From Hexactinellida sp. DTS-2022 (Eukaryota; Porifera; Hexactinellida): a DNA stretch of 64,000 nucleotides. Both the position numbers and the translations under genes were made by a program. Location of the stretch: NCBI GenBank assembly GCA_028753945.1, contig JAPNXP010000018.1, forward strand, positions 186,001 through 250,000, in the 5' to 3' direction. Below are positions 12,779 to 26,901 of this stretch, piece by piece. Each line of letters opens with the position of its first letter. Position 1 is the stretch's first letter. The notes under the pieces are model-generated. The model had not been told where the DNA came from, did not search any database, and was given only the letters and a program-made list of their open reading frames with translations.

Positions 12779-15395
12779 GACATTCTACAATGGAGAACCT
12801 CGTTAGTATTCGCTATTTTATATATCCACTGTATAACATTGTACGCATTTTGCGTACAATATATAGACGTTGGGATTCAAAATTCATTATATTAACCGAT
12901 AACATAATGAAACATTCATACTTTCTATGTGTAGGACATTCTACAATGGAGAACCTCGTTAGTATTCGCTATTTATATATCCACTTTATAACATTGTACG
13001 CATTTTGCGTACAATATATAGACGTTGGGATTCAAAATTTATTATATCAACCAATAACATAATGAAACATTCATACTTTCTATATCTAGACATTCTACAA
13101 TGGAGAACCTCGTTAGTATTCGCTATTTATATATCTACTTTATAACATTGTACGCATTTTGCGTACAATATATAGACGTTGGGATCCAAATTAATTATAT
13201 CAACCAATAACATAATGAAACATTCATACTTTCTATGTGTAGGACATTCTACAATGGAGATCCTCGTTAGTATTCGCTATTTATATATCCACTTTATAAC
13301 ATTGTACGCATTTTGCGTACAATATATAGACTTTGAGATCCAAATTAATTATATCAACCAATAACATAATGAAACATTCATCATTTCTATATGTAGGACA
13401 TTCTACAAAGGAGAACCTCGTTAGTATTCGCTATTTATATATCCACTTTGTAATATTGTACGCATTTTGCGTACAATATATAGACGTTGGGATTCAAAAT
13501 TTATTATATCAACCAATAACATAATGAAACATTCATACTTTCTATATCTAGACATTCTACAATGGAGAACCTCGTTAGTATTCGCTATTTATATATCTAC
13601 TTTATAACATTGTACGCATTTTGCGTACAATATATAGACGTTGGGATCCAAATTAATTATATCAACCAATAACATAATGAAACATTCATACTTTCTATGT
13701 GTAGGACATTCTACAATGGAGATCCTCGTTAGTATTCGCTATTTATATATCCACTTTATAACATTGTACGCATTTTGCGTACAATATATAGACTTTGAGA
13801 TCCAAATTAATTATATCAACCAATAACATAATGAAACATTCATCATTTCTATATGTAGGACATTCTACAAAGGAGAACCTCGTTAGTATTCGCTATTTAT
13901 ATATCCACTTTATAACATTGTACGCATTTTGCGTACAATATATAGACGTTGGGATTCAAAATTTATTATATCAACCAATAACATAATGAAACATTCATAC
14001 TTTCTATATCTAGACATTCTACAATGGAGAACCTCGTTAGTATTCGCTATTTATATATCTACTTTATAACATTGTACGCATTTTGCGTACAATATATAGA
14101 CGTTGGGATCCAAATTAATTATATCAACCAATAACATAATGAAACATTCATACTTTCTATGTGTAGGACATTCTACAATGGAGATCCTCGTTAGTATTCG
14201 CTATTTATATATCCACTTTATAACATTGTACGCATTTTGCGTACAATATATAGACTTTGAGATCCAAATTAATTATATCAACCAATAACATAATGAAACA
14301 TTCATCATTTCTATATGTAGGACATTCTACAAAGGAGAACCTCGTTAGTATTCGCTATTTATATATCCACTTTGTAATATTGTACGCATTTTGCGTACAA
14401 TATATAGACGTTGGGATCCAAATTAATTATATCAACCAATAACATAATGAAACATTCATACTTTCTATATGCAGACATTCTACAATGGAGAACCTCGTTA
14501 GTATTCGCCATTTATATATCCACTGTATAATATTGTACGCATTTTCCGTACAATATATAGACGTTGGGATCCAAATTAATTATATCAACCAATAACATAA
14601 TGAAACATTCATACTTTCTATGTGTAGGACATTCTACAATGGAGATCCTCGTTAGTATTCGCTATTTATATATCCACTTTATAACATTGTACGCATTTTG
14701 CGTACAATATATAGACTTTGAGATCCAAATTAATTATATCAACCAATAACATAATGAAACATTCATCATTTCTATATGTAGGACATTCTACAAAGGAGAA
14801 CCTCGTTAGTATTCGCTATTTATATATCCACTTTATAACATTGTACGCATTTTGCGTACAATATATAGACGTTGGGATTCAAAATTTATTATATCAACCA
14901 ATAACATAATGAAACATTCATACTTTCTATATCTAGACATTCTACAATGGAGAACCTCGTTAGTATTCGCTATTTATATATCTACTTTATAACATTGTAC
15001 GCATTTTGCGTACAATATATAGACGTTGGGATTCAAAATTAATTATATCAACCAATAACATAATGAAACATTCATACTTTCTATATGCAGACATTCTACT
15101 AAGGAGAACCTCGTTAGTATTCGCCATTTATATATCCACTGTATAATATTGTACGCATTTTCCGTACAATATATAGACGTTGGGCTCAAAATTAATTATA
15201 TAAACCTATAACATAATGAAACATTCATACTTTCTATATCTAGACATTCTACAATGGAGAACCTCGTTAGTATTCGCCATTTATATATCCACTGTATAAT
15301 ATTGTACGCATTTTCCGTACAATATATAGACGTTGGGCTCAAAATTAATTATATAAACCTATAACATAATGAAACATTCATACTTTCTATATCTA
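12779..15395 (+). repeat. Expanded 17-unit HOR with extra A-C-D trimers
   Basis: This E-to-E interval is 2617 bp. After E-B it holds successive A-C-D sets (A starts near 13089, 13551 and 14013, 462 bp apart), then a unit beginning ATGCAGACATTCTACAATGG that ends in a GGATCC tail, another C-D-A and two F-type units. It shows the trimer being amplified inside the larger unit. One trimer step measures 461 bp because of a one-base loss. Confidence 0.78.
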
Positions 15396-15859
15396 GACAT
15401 TCTACAATGGAGAACCTCGTTAGTATTCGCTATTTTATATATCCACTGTATAACATTGTACGCATTTTGCGTACAATATATAGACGTTGGGATTCAAAAT
15501 TCATTATATTAACCGATAACATAATGAAACATTCATACTTTCTATGTGTAGGACATTCTACAATGGAGAACCTCGTTAGTATTCGCTATTTATATATCCA
15601 CTTTATAACATTGTACGCATTTTGCGTACAATATATAGACGTTGGGATTCAAAATTTATTATATCAACCAATAACATAATGAAACATTCATACTTTCTAT
15701 ATCTAGACATTCTACAATGGAGAACCTCGTTAGTATTCGCTATTTATATATCTACTTTATAACATTGTACGCATTTTGCGTACAATATATAGACGTTGGG
15801 ATCCAAATTAATTATATCAACCAATAACATAATGAAACATTCATACTTTCTATGCCCCA

Positions 15860-16324
15860 GACATTCTACAATGGAGAACCTCGTTAGTATTCGCCATTTA
15901 TATATCCACTGTATAATATTGTACGCATTTTGCGTACAATATATAGACGTTGGGAATCAAAATTTATTATATCAACCAATAACATAATGAAACATTCATA
16001 CTTTCTATGCCCCAGACATTCTACAATGGAGAACCTCGTTAGTATTCGCCATTTATATATCCACTGTATAATATTGTACGCATTTTGCGTACAATATATA
16101 GACGTTGGGAATCAAAATTTATTATATCAACCAATAACATAATGAAACATTCATACTTTCTATGCCCCAGACATTCTACAATGGAGAACCTCGTTAGTAT
16201 TCGCCATTTATAAATCCACTGTATAATATTGTACGCATTTTGCGTACAATATATAGACGTTGGGAATCAAAATTTATTATATCAACCAATAACATAATGA
16301 AACATTCATAATTTCTATATCTCT
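15860..16324 (+). repeat. Three tandem P monomers (155 bp each)
   Basis: P units start at 15860, 16015 and 16170. They carry CTATGCCCCAGACATTC at the join, CGCC after the box, CACTGTATAATATTG with an intact dyad, and the tail GGGAATCAAAATTTATT. They are 155 bp because the long tail is not compensated at the join. The third unit has TTTATAAATCC in place of TTTATATATCC. P units recur at 21411-21860, 23.4-23.7, 25.4-25.7, 35.4-36.0, 37.1-37.7, 38.7-39.0, 39.7-40.4 and 41.3 kb. Confidence 0.86.
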
Positions 16325-18327
16325 GATATTCTACAAAGGAGAACCTCGTTAGTATTCGCTATTTATATATCCACTTAGTAATATTGTACGCATTTTGCGT
16401 AAAATATATAGACGTTGGGATTCAAAATTTATTAAATCAACCAATAACATAATGAAACATTCATACTTTCTATATCTAGACATTCTACAAAGGAGAACCT
16501 CGTTAGTATTCGCTATTTATATATCCACTTTATAACATTGTACGCATTTTGCGTACAATATATAGACGTTGGGATTCAAAATTCATTATATTAACCGATA
16601 ACATAATGAAACATTACTACTTTCTATATGTAGGACAATTTACAATGGAGAACCTCGTTAGTATTCGCTATTTATATATCTACTTTATAACATTGTACGC
16701 ATTTTGCGTACAATATATAGACGTTGGGATTCAAAATTAATTATATCAACCAATAACATAATGAACATTACTACTTTCTATATGTAGGACATTCTACATT
16801 GGAGATCCTCGTTAGTATTCGCTATTTATATATCTACTTTATAACATTGTACGCATTTTGCGTACAATATATAGACGTTGGGATTCAAAATTAATTATAT
16901 CAACCAATAACATAATGAAACATTCATACTTTCTATATCTAGACATTCTACAATGGAGAACCTCGTTAGTATTCGCTATTTATATATCTACTTTATAACA
17001 TTGTACGCATTTTGCGTACAATATATAGACGTTGGGATCCAAATTAATTATATGAACCAATAACATAATGAAACATTCATACTTTCTATGTGTAGGACAT
17101 TCTACAATGGAGATCCTCGTTAGTATTCGCTATTTATATATCCACTTTATAACATTGTACGCATTTTGCGTACAATATATAGACTTTGAGATCCAAATTA
17201 ATTATATCAACCAATAACATAATGAAACATTCATCATTTCTATATGTAGGACATTCTACAAAGGAGAACCTCGTTAGTATTCGCTATTTATATATCCACT
17301 TTATAACATTGTACGCATTTTGCGTACAATATATAGACGTTGGGATTCAAAATTTATTATATCAACCAATAACATAATGAAACATTCATACTTTCTATAT
17401 CTAGACATTCTACAATGGAGAACCTCGTTAGTATTCGCTATTTATATATCTACTTTATAACATTGTACGCATTTTGCGTACAATATATAGACGTTGGGAT
17501 TCAAAATTTATTATATCAACCAATAACATAATGAAACATTCATACTTTCTATATCTAGACATTCTACAATGGAGAACCTCGTTAGTATTCGCTATTTATA
17601 TATCTACTTTATAACATTGTACGCATTTTGCGTACAATATATAGACGTTGGGATCCAAATTAATTATATCAACCAATAACATAATGAAACATTCATACTT
17701 TCTATGTGTAGGACATTCTACAATGGAGATCCTCGTTAGTATTCGCTATTTATATATCCACTTTATAACATTGTACGCATTTTGCGTACAATATATAGAC
17801 TTTGAGATCCAAATTAATTATATCAACCAATAACATAATGAAACATTCATCATTTCTATATGTAGGACATTCTACAAAGGAGAACCTCGTTAGTATTCGC
17901 TATTTATATATCCACTTTATAACATTGTACGCATTTTGCGTACAATATATAGACTTTGGGATCCAAATTAATTATATTAACCAATAACATAATGAAACAT
18001 TACTACTTTCTATATGTAGGACAATTTACAATGGAGAACCTCGTTAGTATTCGCTATTTATATATCTACTTTATAACATTGTACGCATTTTGCGTACAAT
18101 ATATAGACGTTGGGATTCAAAATTCATTATATTAACCGATAACATAATGAAACATTACTACTTTCTATATGTAGGACAATTTACAATGGAGAACCTCGTT
18201 AGTATTCGCTATTTATATATCTACTTTATAACATTGTACGCATTTTGCGTACAATATATAGACGTTGGGATTCAAAATTAATTATATCAACCAATAACGT
18301 AATGAACATTCATACTTTCTATATCTA
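16325..18327 (+). repeat. Mixed Q/R/S/T and A/C/D block
   Basis: Q (16325-16478) begins GATATTCTACAAAGG, has CACTTAGTAATATTG and GCGTAAAATATA, which breaks the right dyad arm, and ATTAAATCAACC. R (16479-16633) has ACAAAGG with the TTAACCGATAAC tail. S (16634-16787) begins GACAATTTACAATGG and follows ATTACTACTTTC. T (16788-16941) follows ATGAACATTACTAC, which lacks one A. A, C and D units then occur from about 16.94 to 17.99 kb, followed by S-R-S to the E cassette at 18328. Confidence 0.82.
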
Positions 18328-19099
18328 GACATTCTACAATGGAGAACCTCGTTAGTATTCGCTATTTTATATATCCACTGTATAACATTGTACGCATTTT
18401 GCGTACAATATATAGACGTTGGGATTCAAAATTCATTATATTAACCGATAACATAATGAAACATTCATACTTTCTATGTGTAGGACATTCTACAATGGAG
18501 AACCTCGTTAGTATTCGCTATTTATATATCCACTTTATAACATTGTACGCATTTTGCGTACAATATATAGACGTTGGGATTCAAAATTTATTATATCAAC
18601 CAATAACATAATGAAACATTCATACTTTCTATATCTAGACATTCTACAATGGAGAACCTCGTTAGTATTCGCTATTTATATATCTACTTTATAACATTGT
18701 ACGCATTTTGCGTACAATATATAGACGTTGGGATCCAAATTAATTATATCAACCAATAACATAATGAAACATTCATACTTTCTATGTGTAGGACATTCTA
18801 CAATGGAGATCCTCGTTAGTATTCGCTATTTATATATCCACTTTATAACATTGTACGCATTTTGCGTACAATATATAGACTTTGAGATCCAAATTAATTA
18901 TATCAACCAATAACATAATGAAACATTCATCATTTCTATATGTAGGACATTCTACAAAGGAGAACCTCGTTAGTATTCGCTATTTATATATCCACTTTAT
19001 AATATTGTACGCATTTTGCGTACAATATATAGACGTTGGGATCCAAATTAATTATATCAACCAATAACATAATGAAACATTCATACTTTCTATATGTAG
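18328..19099 (+). repeat. E-B-A-C-D cassette
   Basis: This is one copy of the block 1 starting order, E-B-A-C then a D-type unit with a TTTATAATATTG and GGATCC tail. It leads directly into the M array. The same cassette plus flanks recurs at 33432-34203, exactly 15104 bp further on, and another E-B-A-C-D set is at 40535-41.3 kb. Confidence 0.85.
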
Positions 19100-21410
19100 G
19101 ACATTCTACTATGGAGAACCTCGTTAGTATTCGCTATTTATATATCCACTTTGTAATATTGTACGCATTTTGCGTACAATATATAGACGTTGGGATCCAA
19201 ATTAATTATATCAACCAATAACATAATGAAACATTCATACTTTCTATATGTAGGACATTCTACAATGGAGAACCTCGTTAGTATTCGCTATTTATATATC
19301 CACTTTATAATATTGTACGCATTTTCCGTACAATTTATAGACGTTGGGATCCAAATTAATTATATCAACCAATAACATAATGAAACATTCATACTTTCTA
19401 TATGTAGGACATTCTACTATGGAGAACCTCGTTAGTATTCGCTATTTATATATCCACTTTGTAATATTGTACGCATTTTGCGTACAATATATAGACGTTG
19501 GGATCCAAATTAATTATATCAACCAATAACATAATGAAACATTCATCATTTCTATATGTAGGACATTCTACAATGGAGAACCTCGTTAGTATTCGCTATT
19601 TATATATCCACTTTGTAATATTGTACGCATTTTGCGTACAATATATAGACGTTGGGATCCAAATTAATTATATCAACCAATAACATAATGAAACATTCAT
19701 ACTTTCTATGTGTAGGACATTCTACTATGGAGAACCTCGTTAGTATTCGCTATTTATATATCCACTTTGTAATATTGTACGCATTTTGCGTACAATATAT
19801 AGACGTTGGGATCCAAATTAATTATATCAACCAATAACATAATGAAACATTCATCATTTCTATATGTAGGACATTCTACAATGGAGAACCTCGTTAGTAT
19901 TCGCTATTTATATATCCACTTTGTAATATTGTACGCATTTTGCGTACAATATATAGACGTTGGGATCCAAATTAATTATATCAACCAATAACATAATGAA
20001 ACATTCATACTTTCTATATGTAGGACATTCTACTATGGAGAACCTCGTTAGTATTCGCTATTTATATATCCACTTTGTAATATTGTACGCATTTTGCGTA
20101 CAATATATAGACGTTGGGATCCAAATTAATTATATCAACCAATAACATAATGAAACATTCATACTTTCTATATGTAGGACATTCTACAATGGAGAACCTC
20201 GTTAGTATTCGCTATTTATATATCCACTTTATAATATTGTACGCATTTTCCGTACAATTTATAGACGTTGGGATCCAAATTAATTATATCAACCAATAAC
20301 ATAATGAAACATTCATACTTTCTATATGTAGGACATTCTACTATGGAGAACCTCGTTAGTATTCGCTATTTATATATCCACTTTGTAATATTGTACGCAT
20401 TTTGCGTACAATATATAGACGTTGGGATCCAAATTAATTATATCAACCAATAACATAATGAAACATTCATCATTTCTATATGTAGGACATTCTACAATGG
20501 AGAACCTCGTTAGTATTCGCTATTTATATATCCACTTTGTAATATTGTACGCATTTTGCGTACAATATATAGACGTTGGGATCCAAATTAATTATATCAA
20601 CCAATAACATAATGAAACATTCATACTTTCTATGTGTAGGACATTCTACAATGGAGAACCTCGTTAGTATTCGCTATTTATATATCCACTTTGTAATATT
20701 GTACGCATTTTGCGTACAATATATAGACGTTGGGATCCAAATTAATTATATCAACCAATAACATAATGAAACATTCATACTTTCTATGTGTAGGACATTC
20801 TACTATGGAGAACCTCGTTAGTATTCGCTATTTATATATCCACTTTGTAATATTGTACGCATTTTGCGTACAATATATAGACGTTGGGATCCAAATTAAT
20901 TATATCAACCAATAACATAATGAAACATTCATCATTTCTATATGTAGGACATTCTACAATGGAGAACCTCGTTAGTATTCGCTATTTATATATCCACTTT
21001 GTAATATTGTACGCATTTTGCGTACAATATATAGACGTTGGGATCCAAATTAATTATATCAACCAATAACATAATGAAACATTCATACTTTCTATATGTA
21101 GGACATTCTACTATGGAGAACCTCGTTAGTATTCGCTATTTATATATCCACTTTGTAATATTGTACGCATTTTGCGTACAATATATAGACGTTGGGATCC
21201 AAATTAATTATATCAACCAATAACATAATGAAACATTCATACTTTCTATATGTAGGACATTCTACTATGGAGAACCTCGTTAGTATTCGCTATTTATATA
21301 TCTACTTTGTAATATTATACGCATTTTGCGTACAATATATAGACGTTGGGACTCAAAATTTATTATATAAACCAATAACATAATGAAACATTCATACTTT
21401 CTATGCCCCA
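19100..21410 (+). repeat. Homogeneous M monomer array (15 units)
   Basis: Fourteen successive 154-bp steps are followed by one 155-bp unit. M units have ATGTAGGA or GTGTAGGA, ACTATGGAG or ACAATGGAG, TATCCACTTTGTAATATTG, an intact dyad extended to 12 bp per arm, and a GGATCC tail. This is the most uniform part of the window. A unit with CCGTACAATTTATAG at about 19328 recurs 924 bp later at about 20252, and a 1078-bp repeat links 19652 with 20730, so short HORs of 6 and 7 units exist inside it. Confidence 0.87.
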
Positions 21411-24400
21411 GACATTCTACAATGGAGAACCTCGTTAGTATTCGCCATTTATATATCCACTGTATAATATTGTACGCATTTTGCGTACAATATATAGACG
21501 TTGGGAATCAAAATTTATTATATCAACCAATAACATAATGAAACATTCATACTTTCTATGCCCCAGACATTCTACAATGGAGAACCTCGTTAGTATTCGC
21601 CATTTATATATCCACTGTATAATATTATACGCATTTTGCGTACAATATATAGACGTTGGGACTCAAAATTTATTATATCAACCAATAACATAATGAAACA
21701 TTCATACTTTCTATGCCCCAGACATTCTACAATGGAGAACCTCGTTAGTATTCGCCATTTATATATCCACTGTATAATATTGTACGCATTTTGCGTACAA
21801 TATATAGACGTTGGGAATCAAAATTTATTATATCAACCAATAACATAATGAAACATTCATCATTTCTATATCCCTGATATTCTACAAAGGAAAACCTCGT
21901 TAGTATTCGCTATTTATATATCCACTTAGTAATATTGTACGCATTTTGCGTAAAATATATAGACGTTGGGATTCAAAATTTATTAAATCAACCAATAACA
22001 TAATGAAACATTCATACTTTCTATATCTAGACATTCTACAAAGGAGAACCTCGTTAGTATTCGCTATTTATATATCCACTTTATAACATTGTACGCATTT
22101 TGCGTACAATATATAGACGTTGGGATTCAAAATTCATTATATCAACCAATAACATAATGAAACATTCATCATTTCTATATCCCTGATATTCTACAAAGGA
22201 GAACCTCGTTAGTATTCGCTATTTATATATCCACTTAGTAATATTGTACGCATTTTGCGTAAAATATATAGACGTTGGGATTCAAAATTTATTAAATCAA
22301 CCAATAACATAATGAAACATTCATACTTTCTATATCTAGACATTCTACAAAGGAGAACCTCGTTAGTATTCGCTATTTATATATCCACTTTATAACATTG
22401 TACGCATTTTGCGTACAATATATAGACGTTGGGATTCAAAATTCATTATATTAACCAATAACATAATGAAACATTACTACTTTCTATATGTAGGACAATT
22501 TACAATGGAGAACCTCGTTAGTATTCGCTATTTATATATCTACTTTATAACATTGTACGCATTTTGCGTACAATATATAGACGTTGGGATTCAAAATTAA
22601 TTATATCAACCAATAACATAATGAACATTACTACTTTCTATATGTAGGACATTCTACAATGGAGATCCTCGTTAGTATTCGCTATTTATATATCCACTTT
22701 ATAACATTGTACGCATTTTGCGTACAATATATAGACTTTGGGATCCAAATTAATTATATCAACCAATAACATAATGAAACATTCATACTTTCTATATGTA
22801 GGACATTCTACTATGGAGAACCTCGTTAGTATTCGCTATTTATATATCCACTTTGTAATATTGTACGCATTTTGCGTACAATATATAGACGTTGGGATCC
22901 AAATTAATTATATCAACCAATAACATAATGAAACATTCATACTTTCTATATGTAGGACATTCTACAATGGAGAACCTCGTTAGTATTCGCTATTTATATA
23001 TCCACTTTGTATTATTGTACGCATTTTGCGTACAATATATAGACGTTGGGATCCAAATTAATAATATCAACCAATAACATAATGAAACATTCATCATTTC
23101 TATATGTAGGACATTCTACAATGGAGAACCTCGTTAGTATTCGCTATTTATATATCCACTTTGTAATATTGTACGCATTTTGCGTACAATATATAGACGT
23201 TGGGATCCAAATTAATTATATCAACCAATAACATAATGAAACATTCATACTTTCTATGTGTAGGACATTCTACTATGGAGAACCTCGTTAGTATTCGCTA
23301 TTTATATATCTACTTTGTAATATTATACGCATTTTGCGTACAATATATAGACGTTGGGACTCAAAATTTATTATATAAACCAATAACATAATGAAACATT
23401 CATACTTTCTATGCCCCAGACATTCTACAATGGAGAACCTCGTTAGTATTCGCCATTTATATATCCACTGTATAATATTGTACGCATTTTGCGTACAATA
23501 TATAGACGTTGGGAATCAAAATTTATTATATCAACCAATAACATAATGAAACATTCATACTTTCTATGCCCCAGACATTCTACAATGGAGAACCTCGTTA
23601 GTATTCGCCATTTATATATCCACTGTATAATATTATACGCATTTTGCGTACAATATATAGACGTTGGGAATCAAAATTTATTATATCAACCAATAACATA
23701 ATGAAACATTCATCATTTCTATATCCCTGATATTCTACAAAGGAGAACCTCGTTAGTATTCGCTATTTATATATCTACTTTATAACATTGTACGCATTTT
23801 GCGTACAATATATAGACGTTGGGATTCAAAATTAATTATATCAACCAATAACATAATGAACATTACTACTTTCTATATGTAGGACATTCTACAATGGAGA
23901 TCCTCGTTAGTATTCGCTATTTATATATCCACTTTATAACATTGTACGCATTTTGCGTACAATATATAGACTTTGGGATCCAAATTAATTATATCAACCA
24001 ATAACATAATGAAACATTCATACTTTCTATATGCAGACATTCTACTAAGGAGAACCTCGTTAGTATTCGCCATTTATATATCCACTGTATAATATTGTAC
24101 GCATTTTCCGTACAATATATAGACGTTGGGCTCAAAATTAATTATATAAACCTATAACATAATGAAACATTCATACTTTCGATATCCCTGACATTCTACA
24201 ATGGAGAACCTCGTTAGTATTCGCTATTTTATATATCCACTGTATAACATTGTACGCATTTTGCGTACAATATATAGACGTTGGGATTCAAAATTCATTA
24301 TATTAACCGATAACATAATGAAACATTCATACTTTCTATGTGTAGGACATTCTACAATGGAGAACCTCGTTAGTATTCGCTATTTATATATCCACTTTAT

Positions 24401-26349
24401 AACATTGTACGCATTTTGCGTACAATATATAGACGTTGGGATTCAAAATTTATTATATCAACCAATAACATAATGAAACATTCATACTTTCTATATGTAG
24501 GACATTCTACAATGGAGAACCTCGTTAGTATTCGCTATTTATATATCCACTTTATAATATTGTACGCATTTTGCGTACAATATATAGACGTTGGGATCCA
24601 AATTAATTATATCAACCAATAACATAATGAAACATTCATACTTTCTATATGTAGGACATTCTACTATGGAGAACCTCGTTAGTATTCGCTATTTATATAT
24701 CCACTTTGTAATATTGTACGCATTTTGCGTACAATATATAGACGTTGGGATCCAAATTAATTATATCAACCAATAACATAATGAAACATTCATACTTTCT
24801 ATATGTAGGACATTCTCAATGGAGAACCTCGTTAGTATTCGCTATTTATATATCCACTTTGTAATATTGTACGCATTTTGCGTACAATATATAGACGTTG
24901 GGATCCAAATTAATTATATCAACCAATAACATAATGAAACATTCATCATTTCTATATGTAGGACATTCTACAATGGAGAACCTCGTTAGTATTCGCTATT
25001 TATATATCCACTTTGTAATATTGTACGCATTTTGCGTACAATATATGGACGTTGGGATCCAAATTAATTATATCAACCAATAACATAATGAAACATTCAT
25101 ACTTTCTATGTGTAGGACATTCTACTATGGAGAACCTCGTTAGTATTCGCTATTTATATATCCACTTTGTAATATTGTACGCATTTTGCGTACAATATAT
25201 AGACGTTGGGATCCAAATTAATTATATCAACCAATAACATAATGAAACATTCATCATTTCTATATGTAGGACATTCTACAATGGAGAACCTCGTTAGTAT
25301 TCGCTATTTATATATCCACTTTGTAATATTGTACGCATTTTGCGTACAATATATAGACGTTGGGATCCAAATTAATTATATCAACCAATAACATAATGAA
25401 ACATTCATACTTTCTATGCCCCAGACATTCTACAATGGAGAACCTCGTTAGTATTCGCTATTTATATATCTACTTTGTAATATTATACGCATTTTGCGTA
25501 CAATATATAGACGTTGGGACTCAAAATTTATTATATAAACCAATAACATAATGAAACATTCATACTTTCTATGCCCCAGACATTCTACAATGGAGAACCT
25601 CGTTAGTATTCGCCATTTATATATCCACTGTATAATATTGTACGCATTTTGCGTACAATATATAGACGTTGGGAATCAAAATTTATTATATCAACCAATA
25701 ACATAATGAAACATTCATCATTTCTATATCCCTGATATTCTACAAAGGAGAACCTCGTTAGTATTCGCTATTTATATATCCACTTAGTAATATTGTACGC
25801 ATTTTGCGTAAAATATATAGACGTTGGGATTCAAAATTTATTAAATCAACCAATAACATAATGAAACATTCATACTTTCTATATCTAGACATTCTACAAA
25901 GGAGAACCTCGTTAGTATTCGCTATTTATATATCCACTTTATAACATTGTACGCATTTTGCGTACAATATATAGACGTTGGGATTCAAAATTCATTATAT
26001 TAACCGATAACATAATGAAACATTACTACTTTCTATATGTAGGACAATTTACAATGGAGAACCTCGTTAGTATTCGCTATTTATATATCTACTTTATAAC
26101 ATTGTACGCATTTTGCGTACAATATATAGACGTTGGGATTCAAAATTAATTATATCAACCAATAACATAATGAACATTACTACTTTCTATATGTAGGACA
26201 TTCTACAATGGAGAACCTCGTTAGTATTCGCTATTTATATATCTACTTTATAACATTGTACGCATTTTGCGTACAATATATAGACTTTGGGATCCAAATT
26301 AATTATATCAACCAATAACATAATGAAACATTCATCCTTTCTATATGCA
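21411..26349 (+). repeat. Mixed P/Q/R/S/T/M block with one E-B pair
   Basis: P units (three from 21411) are followed by Q-R-Q-R-S-T to about 22.74 kb, M units to 23.39 kb, two P, one Q-type hybrid, T, C-like, F, then E-B at 24190, M to 25.55 kb, P, Q, R, S and T. The M-to-P transition is marked each time by a unit with TATCTACTTTGTAATATTATACG and GGGACTCAAAATTTATTATATAAACC (about 21.26, 23.27, 25.43 kb). The spacing of those transition units, 2008 and 2160 bp, indicates a loose 13- to 14-unit HOR. Confidence 0.8.
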
Positions 26350-26503
26350 GACATTCTACAAAGGAGAACCTCGTTAGTATTCGCTATTTATATATCCACT
26401 TTATAATATTGTACGCATTTTTCGTACAATATATAGACGATGAGATCCGAAATTAATTATATAAACCAATAACATAATGAAACATTCATCCTTTCTATAT
26501 GCA
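26350..26503 (+). repeat. Monomer subfamily J (154 bp), broken dyad
   Basis: J carries one G to T change in the right dyad arm, giving CGCATTTTTCGTAC, so only the outer 8 bp of each arm still pair around a 7-nt loop. The tail GATGAGATCCGAAATT is one base longer and the ATGCAGAC join one base shorter than in the reference, so length stays at 154 bp. J is abundant in 26.3-30.0 and 43.9-64.0 kb and is absent from block 1. Confidence 0.83.
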
Positions 26504-26657
26504 GACATTTTACAAAGGAGAACCTCGTTAGTATTCGCTATTTATATATCCACTTTATAATATTGTACCCATTTTGCGTACAATATATAGACGTTGGGAT
26601 ACGAAATTAATTATATCAACCAATAACATAATGAAACATTCATCCTTTCTATATGCA
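26504..26657 (+). repeat. Monomer subfamily J2 (154 bp), broken left dyad arm
   Basis: J2 has GACATTTTAC at the start, GTACCCATTTTGCGTAC with a G to C change in the left dyad arm, and GGGATACGAAATT. The right arm is unchanged. Copies recur at about 43.6, 44.4, 45.0, 48.7, 49.3, 50.9, 53.8, 55.8 and 60.6 kb, usually flanked by J. Confidence 0.8.
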
Positions 26658-26901
26658 GACATTCTACAAAGGAGAACCTCGTTAGTATTCGCTATTTATA
26701 TATCCACTTTATAATATTGTACGCATTTTTCGTACAATATATAGACGATGAGATCCGAAATTAATTATATAAACCAATAACATAATGAAACATTCATCCT
26801 TTCTATATGCAGACTTTTTACAAAGGAGAACCTCGTTAGTATTCGCTATTTATATATCCACTTTATAACATTGTACGCATTTTGCGTACAATATATAGAC
26901 T

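Larger units (their letters stand above)
1..15859 (+). repeat. Satellite block 1: A/B/C/D/E/F/G subfamilies in higher-order repeats
   Basis: This block is made of units recognisable by diagnostic variants. A has TCTAGA before the unit and TATCTAC. B has GTGTAGGA upstream and an ATTCAAAATTTA tail. C has GGAGATCC and ACTTTGAG. D has ACAAAGGAG. E has an extra T in CTATTTTATAT and the tail TTAACCGATAAC. F and G have CGCC, TGTATAATA and CCGTA. E recurs at 762, 2459, 3691, 4769, 6154, 7540, 8926, 9850, 10775, 11854, 12779 and 15396, marking HOR starts with spacings of 924 to 2617 bp, i.e. 6 to 17 units. The usual order is E-B-A-C-D-A-C-(D or F)-G with internal losses or gains. Confidence 0.9.
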
